A stretch of DNA of 64,000 bases from Andeanibacterium sp036384795 (GTDB lineage: Bacteria > Pseudomonadota > Alphaproteobacteria > Sphingomonadales > Sphingomonadaceae), in NCBI GenBank assembly GCA_036384795.1, contig DASVLP010000075.1:7476-71475 (forward strand), given 5' to 3'. Shown here one piece after another: positions 56,184-63,922 of the stretch (position 1 is the first letter of the stretch; each line of letters starts with the position of its first letter). The notes beneath the pieces were generated by a model that did no database searches, was not told the DNA's origin, and saw only the letters and a program-made list of their open reading frames with translations. A program made the translations under genes and the position numbers.

Positions 56184-57118
56184 TGTCTGCCAATCCGCCC
56201 GTGAAGCACCACTATATCCCGCAGTTCATGCTCGCTCAGTGGGCGGTGAACGACGGCAAACTCTGGCGGTTTCTCCGGCCAATCCCCGGCAAGATCGTCA
56301 CCAAGCTCGTCGCGCCTGCCGAGATTGGCTACGAAAAATATCTTTACGCTACGCCCGGCCTGCCTGCCGAAAAGGCGCAGCAGGTCGAGCAGCATTTCAT
56401 GTCTCGGCTCGATGCCCAGGCGGCCGAGGCGCATCAGCTCTTGCTGCAGGGCAAGGCGCATCAGATGCCCCAGAAGCAGCGCAGCGCCTGGAGCCGCTTC
56501 ATCATGTCCCAGTGGTTCCGCACGCCCGACGGGCTTCGCTACTTCAAGGAGGCGATGAAACTCGTCCTTACCGCGCGGGACGAGGCTCTGAATATACGTT
56601 ACGCGGAGGTAAAGAAGGAAGGCTATCCAGACAGCCTTGAGGACGTCATCGCGATGATGGGCCCGGAATTTGCCGAGCAGGCGGCGATGGACCTCTTCCG
56701 CAAGATGACGGACGATCCCAAGAACGGGCTGCGGCTCAACAATATGCAGTGGTTCGTCATCGAGACGATCAAAGAGCCGGAGTTTCTGATCTCGGACGCC
56801 GCGCTCCAGCAGTCCAAGGCCGGCATCTTCTCGCCCAAGGGCTACATCACCATGCCGATCGCGCCGCGAAAGCTGTTTGTTGCCGTGAACGAGATCGGCG
56901 TGGCCAAGGCCATCGACGACCTGCCCCGAGAAGATCTGGTCGCCGGCAACAATGGCGCCGTCGTCCGGCGGGCGTCGTTGTTCATCGGCGCAACGGACTT
57001 GTCGCTGGAGCCGTTCATCACAGCTAATTTCGGCGAGGAAGAACACTCAACCATGATCAAGAGCCTCCTCGACCGATACCGCGCGGATGCTGGCGTTCAC
57101 GCTAGGGCAACGGCTTGA
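56180..57118 (+). CDS. DUF4238-domain protein (second in the island)
   Basis: 312 aa. N-terminus PVKHHYIPQFMLAQWAVNDG is the DUF4238 signature; FIMSQWFRTPDGLRYFKEAM and EFLISDAALQQSK follow family layout. Its relationship to the 43509 protein is family-level only. The ATG lies on the abiEii stop and the stop on the next TTG start, so it is embedded in a continuous coupled transcript. No catalytic residues assigned beyond the conserved His pair. Confidence 0.8.
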   Translation: MMSANPPVKHHYIPQFMLAQWAVNDGKLWRFLRPIPGKIVTKLVAPAEIGYEKYLYATPGLPAEKAQQVEQHFMSRLDAQAAEAHQLLLQGKAHQMPQKQRSAWSRFIMSQWFRTPDGLRYFKEAMKLVLTARDEALNIRYAEVKKEGYPDSLEDVIAMMGPEFAEQAAMDLFRKMTDDPKNGLRLNNMQWFVIETIKEPEFLISDAALQQSKAGIFSPKGYITMPIAPRKLFVAVNEIGVAKAIDDLPREDLVAGNNGAVVRRASLFIGATDLSLEPFITANFGEEEHSTMIKSLLDRYRADAGVHARATA

Positions 57119-57945
57119 CGCAGGGCGCCATTATCGACGTCTGGAACGTCGAGACCTTCGACGGCGAATTGCGCGGCGATCTCGATGTCCACACCGATGT
57201 CATCCGCGACTACATGATCACTTCGCGCCGCCAATGGCTGGAGCGCGAGGCTTCCGACCATACCATGCCCTATCCCGAGAACCCTTTTGCGGGCGAGTTC
57301 ATGTGGGTGAAGGAGCACATCATGGGTCTGATGGAGGCCCGCACGATCCGTGCCTGGCACTATACTCGCCTGACCGATGCTGAGATCGACGCCCTTCGGC
57401 AGGGCGGCATTTATCCGTCCAGCCTCGATACCATCCGAGCGCGCTTCGCCGCCCAGGTCGCTGCCGGCGCCTTTACCCAGGAAGTCGCGGATCGCCTGTT
57501 CGCCGACAGTCCGTATCAGAGCGACCAGCTCGACTCCCGCTCCGACAAGTTCTGGATGGTCTCGCATCCCGTCGACATCGAAGATGGCGGCGTCGAATTG
57601 CTCCTCGAGAGCTGGGGTGGCGAGTCCGCCTATTTCTGGCAGCGGGACGCGGCGCTTCAGGACATGCTGAAACAGATCGGCCGGCCGCGCGTCCTGGAGA
57701 TCGCCATGCCGCTCGTCCATTCCCGGCATAGCTACTCTGCGGCCGAGGCCGTCGTCGCCACCTATGGCCGGATGCTCGGCTGCCGACCGGACAAGCACGC
57801 CTTCGACCTCTACACCCATCAGCCGCTCGGTCCCGCGCATGTCCTCGCCGTCCACAGCGAAGGCGAACCAAATTTCGGCGCCATGGCTCGGGGCTACCCG
57901 ATCGGCTTCGTCGACGTGAACCTCGGCCGGTGGGACGAGGAATGA
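57115..57945 (+). CDS. Unknown protein with ART-like opening motif (tentative)
   Basis: 276 aa. Near residue 80, RAWHYTRLTDAEIDALRQGG resembles the H-Y-T-x-L...I...G opening of ADP-ribosyltransferase-like and DUF2971-like folds. Later blocks are WMVSHPVDIEDGGVELLLES and GESAYFWQRDAALQDML. The enzymatic suggestion is weak. A TTG start at 57115 overlapping the previous stop (TTGA) is inferred; the stop overlaps the HEPN gene start (ATGA). Confidence 0.6.
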   Translation: MTQGAIIDVWNVETFDGELRGDLDVHTDVIRDYMITSRRQWLEREASDHTMPYPENPFAGEFMWVKEHIMGLMEARTIRAWHYTRLTDAEIDALRQGGIYPSSLDTIRARFAAQVAAGAFTQEVADRLFADSPYQSDQLDSRSDKFWMVSHPVDIEDGGVELLLESWGGESAYFWQRDAALQDMLKQIGRPRVLEIAMPLVHSRHSYSAAEAVVATYGRMLGCRPDKHAFDLYTHQPLGPAHVLAVHSEGEPNFGAMARGYPIGFVDVNLGRWDEE

Positions 57946-59114
57946 GCGAAGCGGACATCCCGCCCGACGCGGTGGCCTTCCTGCGCGGGATCGCTGATGA
58001 ACTCGCCGAGATTCATCGTGCCCGCGACTATTCGCTCTGGCGCAGCGAGGCAAAACATCGTGTCGATCAATATCTCTCCCACGCGAAGCCCTTCGCTGAC
58101 TTCGCAACCGCTTGGGTCTTCATGGGCGATGGTGGCGGCTCCGTCGTCGGCGGCCGCTTCGGCGAATGGGCGATCGATCGGCTCGTCGAGAAAGTGGTGC
58201 CCGAGAACATCATTGCGCTCTTTGTGGACGAAGTGGCGCGGAATGCGGCGGTCTATGAGGACGTCTCGCCGGTGCTCGGCATCGAAATCACCGAGTCCTG
58301 CGATCTGGGCGATGGCATTCGCCTTGTGCCACCAGCGGCTGACATCTTCAGCGCGTTCGACCATCCTTGGCGATATTCATGGCCGAACATGCCCACTGGG
58401 ACCGGCTTCCTCGTCCAGTCCTACACGGTCAAGCCCGCGTTCGAGCAGCTTCCACCCGCCACGGCGGCGCCCGCCAGGATCAGCGCTACACAGCCAGCCT
58501 CACAGATGCGCGACGCTATTCGGCGTCGTTGTCGACTCGCCTGCCTTATTGGCTCCAGTGGTGGGGTCGAGCTGCCGATGTCAGTCATCCTGGCTGACCA
58601 CCAAGCCTTGTTGTCGGTCGGCGGCACGATGTCGAGCCGTCCCTTCGCAGCCCATCCGGTTGTGGCCTTCCCGGCGGACATGGGGATGATCCAGCACGCG
58701 TTCGGTCAGTTGGCGGCTTTCGCCGAGGGCGACAGCTTGACCCGCGCGATCGACCGGCTCGGACGCTCGCGGCTCGCGGTCCATCCCGTCGATCGCGCGC
58801 TCGATCTGGGGATGGCGGCGGAAATCTTGCTGATGCACGATAACGGCACGTCCAATACGGAAATCACCCATAAGATCGGCAGCCGTGCCGCCTGGCTCCT
58901 GGGCAAGGATGCCAACGAGCGCGCCACGATCTTCGACGAGATGAAGCACCTCTATAAGGCTCGGTCAGACGCGGTCCATTCGGGTGTGCTTCCGCCGAAG
59001 TCCAAGGTTGACCTCGACCTCGCCGATCAGCTTGTGGTCCGCATAGTGCAGGCCATCCTTGAGCGCGGCAGCTTTCCCGACTGGACGAGTCTGACGATGG
59101 GGGGCGAAGGCTGA
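57942..59114 (+). CDS. HEPN-domain protein (ApeA-like C-terminus)
   Basis: 390 aa. The C-terminal ~130 residues form a helical domain with the HEPN R-x4-H motif in KARSDAVHSG (Arg341 and His346), preceded by AAEILLMHDN and HKIGSRAAWLLG, resembling Apea-type HEPN domains. Such domains are usually ribonucleases in defence and toxin systems. The N-terminal ~250 residues are unassigned and may sense or bind a partner. Third gene of the coupled trio. Confidence 0.75.
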   Translation: MSEADIPPDAVAFLRGIADELAEIHRARDYSLWRSEAKHRVDQYLSHAKPFADFATAWVFMGDGGGSVVGGRFGEWAIDRLVEKVVPENIIALFVDEVARNAAVYEDVSPVLGIEITESCDLGDGIRLVPPAADIFSAFDHPWRYSWPNMPTGTGFLVQSYTVKPAFEQLPPATAAPARISATQPASQMRDAIRRRCRLACLIGSSGGVELPMSVILADHQALLSVGGTMSSRPFAAHPVVAFPADMGMIQHAFGQLAAFAEGDSLTRAIDRLGRSRLAVHPVDRALDLGMAAEILLMHDNGTSNTEITHKIGSRAAWLLGKDANERATIFDEMKHLYKARSDAVHSGVLPPKSKVDLDLADQLVVRIVQAILERGSFPDWTSLTMGGEG

Positions 59115-59170
59115 CGGGATCTCGGACGATCGGCGTCCGTCAAGTTATGCATGGAATACGGGGGGATAGC

Positions 59171-59854
59171 GTGGAGACGATTTGCAGCCAGATCAGTCAG
59201 TGCGCGCTGATGAGCTTCTTCGGTTTCGTCTACGACTTTCAAACGCTGCTCACCGGCGCGGTTGCGATTATTGTCGCGATCATTGCCGGTATTCCCGTCT
59301 GGCGGCAGCTCAAGGACACCAATCTTCAGACGCGAATCTCCCACCGGGAAACGCTGGCAAATCTCCTGCGTGATGCATTGCGGCGTTACGAGAAGGTCGA
59401 TCAGTCGATCCGCGAGCCGCTTTCGATGGCTTTCCGCGTGACGAGCGATCCGGAAGGCGAATCGATCGATATCGACCCGCACGATGCCCATCACCTCGAC
59501 CAGATGTTCCATGGCGTGCTGGACTGGTATCTCGTCGTTCTAGCCGACACCGAGCATAGCGACATCGAAGCCCGCAAGTCGGCGTTGAAGTCGGCGCTTG
59601 GCACGTTAGGCGATACCCTGAATGATGCGCACTGGGCGGACCATAACGAACAGCACGACGAAGATCACAACATCCCTGATGATGAATGGGCCAGGATTAT
59701 CGCCCGTTGCGCTGAGGCGAAGACCGAAGCGTCGCAGCGCGTGAGTGAGGTGCAAGCGGCCTATCGAGCGCTTCGTGAGGCCCAGGAGACATGGGTCCAA
59801 TCCCTACGCGGACAAATCGCTAAGCTGGATTTGCAGATCGCGAAACCGCGATAA
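59171..59854 (+). CDS. Single-pass membrane protein with cytoplasmic helical domain
   Basis: About 227 aa. One membrane helix (LLTGAVAIIVAIIAGIPVW) near the N-terminus, then about 180 mainly helical residues including a terminal coiled coil (VSEVQAAYRALREAQETWVQ). GTG 59171 has a G-rich ribosome site; ATG 59147 or 59210 are alternatives. The layout recalls membrane effectors of abortive-infection systems, but no family was recognised. Lies 56 bp after the HEPN gene. Confidence 0.6.
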   Translation: METICSQISQCALMSFFGFVYDFQTLLTGAVAIIVAIIAGIPVWRQLKDTNLQTRISHRETLANLLRDALRRYEKVDQSIREPLSMAFRVTSDPEGESIDIDPHDAHHLDQMFHGVLDWYLVVLADTEHSDIEARKSALKSALGTLGDTLNDAHWADHNEQHDEDHNIPDDEWARIIARCAEAKTEASQRVSEVQAAYRALREAQETWVQSLRGQIAKLDLQIAKPR

Positions 59855-60211
59855 AAGAAGGGAAAGCCTTCTCCCGACAGCAAGCCGCCGTCTGGCTGCG
59901 CTCTGTGAGTAGGCTCCCACCGCGATCCACGCAGAACACTCGATCAATAGAGCGCGGACAGCTGCCTTTTTGCGAAGCCGGCCACCCTCATTGCGATTTG
60001 CCGGGACAGTTCGAATCCTCCGTGCGCTACCTGCTTCCTTTGCGAATTCTGGTGAGGGAAATGATCTAATTTCGCGGGGTTCAGAAGCAAAAAACCTCGT
60101 GTCCCGCGGCGCGTCGAATATGTAATCACCGGGTAATCACAGTCCCGAAAATCGACGCCATTCCATTGATTTTTAATCAATATATTGCGGGTAGGGCATG
60201 AGGTTTTTGGC
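59855..60211. other. 357-bp gene-free right edge of the island
   Basis: No convincing coding sequence. It holds a short hairpin (AGAAGG/CCTTCT, 59856-59872), the right direct repeat (60122-60140) and a TTGATTTTTAATCAA palindrome (60166-60180). The composition is A/T-richer than the core. Confidence 0.6.
60122..60140. repeat. Right direct repeat of the accessory island
   Basis: GTAATCACCGGGTAATCAC; pairs with 43438-43456 at 18 of 19 positions, 16.7 kb apart, same orientation. It lies 72 bp beyond the trmB stop, between the last island gene and core sequence. It contains an internal near-tandem TAATCAC...TAATCAC. Confidence 0.6.
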
Positions 60212-60919
60212 CTATTTTGTGTCCGTCCGCCGATATCTCATGTACCAGACTTCGTGGCCCTGCCGGCGGGCTTTGGCCTCGTAGCGCGTCTCGCACCAGC
60301 CGCCCGGTCGCCGCTGCCAGCTCTGCGGACCTTCGACGAGCCATTCGAACGCGCCGGTGTGGCGTTGCATCACCATCAGCGCGTGGCGCAGGTAAATCGG
60401 ATCGTCGGTCGAGAAGCGGAATTCGCCGCCGGGCTTGAGCTTCGCGGCGAACAGCGCGAGCGGCCCGTCGTTGACCATCCGGCGCTTGGCATGGCGCGCC
60501 TTGGGCCAGGGGTCGGGGTGGAGCAGGTATAAAAAGCTCAGCGCGCCGTCCGGTACCCGCCGCAGCACCTCAAGCGCATCGCCCATGTGCAGGCGCACGT
60601 TGGCCAGCCGCTGCTCGTCGAGGTGCACCAGCGCGGCGGCGACGCCGTTGAGAAACGGCTCGCAACCGATCAAGCCGTGGTCGGGCAGCAGGTCCGCGCG
60701 ATAGGCCAGGTGCTCGCCCGCGCCAAAGCCGATCTCGAAATGGAGCGGACGCGGGGCGCCGAACAGCCGCTCGGCCGTCACCGGGCCGTCCTCCGGCACC
60801 GCTATCCGCGGCAGCAACGTGTCGACCAGCTCCTGCTGCCCCTGGCGCAACGGGCGGCCTTTCGAGCGGCCGTAGAGTCGGTTGAGGGTGGTCGGGTCGC
60901 CGGGTTTGTGCGCGGTCAT
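60212..60919 (-). CDS. trmB: tRNA (guanine-N7)-methyltransferase TrmB
   Basis: Methylates G46 of tRNA, 235 aa. Motifs are LHFEIGFGAGEHLAYRA (SAM site), LIGCEPFLNGVAAAL and LLHPDPWPKARHAKRRMV, the TrmB signature. First core gene right of the island; its 3' end adjoins the gap containing the direct repeat. Confidence 0.94.
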   Translation of the reverse strand: MTAHKPGDPTTLNRLYGRSKGRPLRQGQQELVDTLLPRIAVPEDGPVTAERLFGAPRPLHFEIGFGAGEHLAYRADLLPDHGLIGCEPFLNGVAAALVHLDEQRLANVRLHMGDALEVLRRVPDGALSFLYLLHPDPWPKARHAKRRMVNDGPLALFAAKLKPGGEFRFSTDDPIYLRHALMVMQRHTGAFEWLVEGPQSWQRRPGGWCETRYEAKARRQGHEVWYMRYRRTDTK

Positions 60920-60934
60920 TGGCGCGCGCTACAC

Positions 60935-60966
60935 AAAAAAAGCCCCGGAACCTAGGCTCCGGGGCT
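60935..60966 (-). terminator. Rho-independent terminator of ctrA
   Basis: Perfect 9-bp stem AGCCCCGGA (60941-60949)/TCCGGGGCT (60958-60966) with an 8-nt loop, followed on the minus strand by a run of seven T. It lies 30 bp past the ctrA stop, between ctrA and trmB. Confidence 0.88.
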
Positions 60967-60996
60967 CCAAAATCAGGAAACTCGTGAAGCGTTCTA

Positions 60997-61692
60997 TCAG
61001 GCCGCTTCGGCCTTGTCGTCGGGATCGCGCAGCACGTAGCCGCGGCCCCAAACCGTTTCGATGTAATTGTCGCCGCTGCACGCGTGGGAGAGCTTCTTGC
61101 GCAGCTTGCAGATGAACACGTCGATGATCTTGAGTTCGGGCTCGTCCATCCCGCCATAGAGGTGGTTGAGGAACATTTCCTTGGTCAGCGTGGTGCCCTT
61201 GCGCAGCGAGAGCAGCTCGAGCATCGCGTATTCCTTGCCGGTCAGGTGCACCCGGGCGCCGTCGACTTCGACCGTCTTGGCGTCGAGGTTGACCGCCAGC
61301 TTGCCCGTGCGGATGATCGACTGGCTGTGGCCCTTCGAGCGACGCACGACCGCGTGGATGCGCGCGACCAGTTCCTCGCGATGGAACGGCTTGGTCACGT
61401 AATCGTCTGCGCCGAAGCCGAAGCTGCGGATTTTCGAATCCATTTCCGAGATGCCCGAAAGGATCAGCACCGGGGTCTGCACTTTGGCGACGCGCAGCTT
61501 CTTGAGCACGTCATAGCCGTGCATGTCCGGCAGGTTCAGGTCGAGCAGGATGATGTCGTAATCATACAGCTTGCCCAGATCCAGGCCTTCCTCGCCGAGA
61601 TCGGTCGTGTAGACGTTGAACCCCTCGGTCGTGAGCATGAGCTCGATCGCCTTGGCAGTCGTCGGCTCGTCCTCGATCAGCAGAACACGCAT
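60997..61692 (-). CDS. ctrA: Cell-cycle master regulator CtrA
   Basis: OmpR-family response regulator controlling cell-cycle and flagellar genes in alphaproteobacteria, 231 aa. Starts MRVLLIEDEPTTAKAIELML; phosphoacceptor Asp in IILLDLNLPDMHGYD; receiver end DDYVTKPFHREELVARIHAV. The DNA-binding domain has LTGKEYAMLELLSLRKGTTL and MFLNHLYGGMDEPELKIIDV, diagnostic of CtrA. The C-terminus KAEAA ends in two alanines, which in Caulobacter is the ClpXP-type degron feature. Confidence 0.96.
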   Translation of the reverse strand: MRVLLIEDEPTTAKAIELMLTTEGFNVYTTDLGEEGLDLGKLYDYDIILLDLNLPDMHGYDVLKKLRVAKVQTPVLILSGISEMDSKIRSFGFGADDYVTKPFHREELVARIHAVVRRSKGHSQSIIRTGKLAVNLDAKTVEVDGARVHLTGKEYAMLELLSLRKGTTLTKEMFLNHLYGGMDEPELKIIDVFICKLRKKLSHACSGDNYIETVWGRGYVLRDPDDKAEAA

Positions 61693-61758
61693 GGGTTAGC
61701 CCCCTTCAGCCCCGATTTTCCGTGTCGGAAACTCCCCGGTAAGGGAAGTTCACCGCCG

Positions 61759-61828
61759 TTAACCACATCAGGTCTCAACGAAAAAGGTTAATATTGCGTG
61801 AAGGTTTCCCGATTCTTACCCGTGAGTC
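61759..61828 (-). promoter_or_regulatory. ctrA upstream region with GANTC and TTAA half-sites
   Basis: Within 70-136 bp upstream of the ctrA ATG are two GANTC sites (GATTC 61811-61815, GAGTC 61824-61828), targets of the CcrM methylase, and two TTAA half-sites (61759-61762, 61788-61791) not spaced as a full CtrA box. In Caulobacter ctrA transcription is set by CcrM methylation and CtrA feedback; similar control here is inference. Confidence 0.4.
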
Positions 61829-61868
61829 CTTCGCGCCACAGTGGCTGAAGCGCGTTTTCCGGGGCGTT

Positions 61869-63200
61869 TCAGCCTTGGGCGGCGCGCTCCAGCCGCCTGC
61901 GCGCCTCGTGCTCGCCGATCAGCGGGAGCAGCGTTTTCATTTCGGGGCCCGCGTCCCGCCCGGTAAGGGCAAGGCGCAGGGGGTGGAACAACGCCTTGCC
62001 CTTGCGCCCGGTGCGTTCCTTCATCGTACCGGTCAGCCGGTGCCATGGGTCTTCGTTCCACACCAGCGCACGGGCCGCTTCGGCCAGGAACCCCCGCGTG
62101 TCCTGGTCGAACGCGGGCGGTTCGAGCGGGCCGGTGACCACCTGCCACCATTCTGCGGCTTCCTCGACCCGGACGAGGTTCGGGCGGATCGCTTCCCAGG
62201 CGGCTTCGCTCATGCCGGCGGGCAGGCGCTCCCGAACCTCGGCGAAGGGCATCTGGTGCACGATCGCCGCGTTGAGCCGCTCGAGTTCCATGTCGTCGAA
62301 TCGTGCCGGCGCGCGGCCGAAAGTGCCGAGATCGAACGTCGCGATCAGCGTGCCGCGGTCGCGCAGCGGCTCGACCGGCTGCGAGGTGCCGAGCCGGGCG
62401 AGCAGCGCGACCAGCGCCTCGGGCTCGATCCCGCCCGACCGGAACGCATCGGCGCCGAGCGAGCCGAGCCGCTTGGACAATTTGCCTTCGGGCCCGACCA
62501 GCAGCGCCTCGTGCGCGAAGCGCGGCACCGCGGCCCCCAATGCGGTGAACATCTGGATCTGCAGCGCGGTGTTAGAGACATGGTCCTCGCCGCGCAGCAC
62601 GTCGGTCACGCCCATGTCGATGTCGTCGACCGCGCTCGGCAGCATGTAGAGCCATGAGCCGTCGGCCCGGCGCACGACCGGATCGGAAAGCTGCGCCGGG
62701 TCGAAATGCTGCGGCCCGCGGATCGCGTCGTCCCATTCGATCGGCGCCCCGCGATCGAGCAGGAAGCGCCAGTGCGGCAGCACGCCCCGGGAGGCGAAAG
62801 CGAGATGGTCGTCTTCGGTAAGCTTCAGCGCCGCGCGGTCGTAGATCGGCGGCAGCCCGCGCCCGAGCAATACCTTGCGCTTGAGCTCGAGCTCCTGCGC
62901 GGTTTCGTAACAGCGATAGATGCGCCCCGCCTCCACCAGCCGCGCGAACGCCTGCTCGTAGAGCGCGAAGCGCAGCGACTGGCGCTCCTCGCCATCGGGC
63001 TCGAGACCGAGCCAGGCGAGGTCCTTGCGGATTGCGTCGACATGTTCCTCGCGGCTGCGTTCGGCATCGGTGTCGTCGATCCGCAGCAGGAAGCGCCCGC
63101 CATGATGCCGCGCGAGCAGCCAGTTGTGCAGCGCGGTGCGGATATTGCCGACGTGCAGTCGGCCGGTCGGTGCCGGGGCGAAACGGGTGACGGTGGTCAT
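61869..63200 (-). CDS. gltX: Glutamyl-tRNA synthetase
   Basis: 443 aa, class I synthetase. HIGH region TGRLHVGNIRTALHNWL, KMSKS as GKLSKRLGSLG, and a full C-terminal anticodon-binding region. This is the shorter GltX type common as one of two copies in alphaproteobacteria. Its ATG overlaps the vapC stop by 4 nt. Confidence 0.93.
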   Translation of the reverse strand: MTTVTRFAPAPTGRLHVGNIRTALHNWLLARHHGGRFLLRIDDTDAERSREEHVDAIRKDLAWLGLEPDGEERQSLRFALYEQAFARLVEAGRIYRCYETAQELELKRKVLLGRGLPPIYDRAALKLTEDDHLAFASRGVLPHWRFLLDRGAPIEWDDAIRGPQHFDPAQLSDPVVRRADGSWLYMLPSAVDDIDMGVTDVLRGEDHVSNTALQIQMFTALGAAVPRFAHEALLVGPEGKLSKRLGSLGADAFRSGGIEPEALVALLARLGTSQPVEPLRDRGTLIATFDLGTFGRAPARFDDMELERLNAAIVHQMPFAEVRERLPAGMSEAAWEAIRPNLVRVEEAAEWWQVVTGPLEPPAFDQDTRGFLAEAARALVWNEDPWHRLTGTMKERTGRKGKALFHPLRLALTGRDAGPEMKTLLPLIGEHEARRRLERAAQG

Positions 63201-63613
63201 TTGCCGATCACCTCGACATTTTCCGCCCGGCAGGCGGCGGCCAGAGGACGGTCGAGGGTCACGAGAATCAGACCGAGCCGCCGGGCTAGCTCAAGATAAG
63301 CGGCGTCATAGATCGTCAGCTTGTGCCGCCGCGCAAGTTCGTAAGTTTCCTGCCACGCCGAGCCGAGCGATGCGAAATCGGTCTCGACGCAGAATTGGTC
63401 AAAAGTCGCAAGGTCCGCCAGCACGGTTGCGGTACCCACTCGTCCGGTTCTTTCCGCGATCAGCAGCATGTTTGCGACTTCGAAGCGCCAATGCGCTGGG
63501 ACGATGCACTCTCCGCGGCTGAGCGCCCGAGTCACTTCGGCGACCACATTGGCGGCTTCGTCGCGCAGCAACAGTGGCCCGACGCTCGACGCGTCGACGA
63601 CGTAGCGGATCAC
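63197..63613 (-). CDS. vapC: VapC-type PIN-domain toxin
   Basis: 138 aa. PIN acidic residues: Asp in YVVDASSVGPLL, Glu in WRFEVANMLL, Asp in LTIYDAAYLELARR and LVTLDRPLAAA. Predicted ribonuclease toxin. The GTG start at 63613 overlaps the antitoxin stop (GTGA), and the stop overlaps gltX. Confidence 0.9.
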   Translation of the reverse strand: MIRYVVDASSVGPLLLRDEAANVVAEVTRALSRGECIVPAHWRFEVANMLLIAERTGRVGTATVLADLATFDQFCVETDFASLGSAWQETYELARRHKLTIYDAAYLELARRLGLILVTLDRPLAAACRAENVEVIGK

Positions 63614-63873
63614 CGGCGGCCTTCGTTCTTCCAGGCGATCCATTCCTCGGCGGTGGCGGTGATGCCCTGCGCGGCGAGCACGTCTCGGCGCGCGAGCAGA
63701 TCCGTCATCGCCGCCTCGGCCTTTTCACGATCGAATGCGGGGGTGCGTAAAGCCTTTAGCACCACCGCCGGCTTCCCATGCCGGGTGATCACGATTTCCT
63801 CGCCCCGCTCTGCGGCGGAGACGAGTTCGGAGGCGTGGTCCTTGAATTCGGAAATCGGCACGTGGCGGGTCAT
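63610..63873 (-). CDS. vapB: Phd/VapB-family antitoxin
   Basis: 87 aa. Phd/YefM-type N-terminus VPISEFKDHASELVSAAERG then EEIVITRHGKPAVVLKAL; the C-terminal tail (EEWIAWKNEGRR) would wrap the toxin. It presumably represses its own promoter at the palindromes just upstream. Confidence 0.9.
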   Translation of the reverse strand: MTRHVPISEFKDHASELVSAAERGEEIVITRHGKPAVVLKALRTPAFDREKAEAAMTDLLARRDVLAAQGITATAEEWIAWKNEGRR

Positions 63874-63882
63874 CGAAAGCCT

Positions 63883-63916
63883 TTCTGGCCAGAATTTAGG
63901 CGAATCTGGCCAGAAT
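63883..63916. promoter_or_regulatory. Twin palindromic operator of vapBC
   Basis: Two copies of the same palindrome: TTCTGGCCAGAA (63883-63894) and ATCTGGCCAGAAT (63904-63916, core TCTGGCCAGA), centres 21 bp apart, about two helical turns. They begin 10 bp upstream of the antitoxin ATG, the expected place for VapB/Phd autorepression. Confidence 0.75.
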
Positions 63917-63922
63917 GTCCAT

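Noticed and set aside
59944..60180. 78-codon minus-strand frame in the right island gap
   Set aside because: No ribosome site or family resemblance; it spans the direct repeat and A/T-rich non-coding sequence.
43256..60211. Integrase, transposase or tRNA attachment site in the accessory island
   Set aside because: No protein with recombinase motifs and no tRNA-like cloverleaf was found on either strand. Only the direct repeat suggests integration.
61759..61791. Full CtrA-binding box upstream of ctrA
   Set aside because: The two TTAA half-sites are 29 bp apart, not the 7-bp spacing of TTAA-N7-TTAA.
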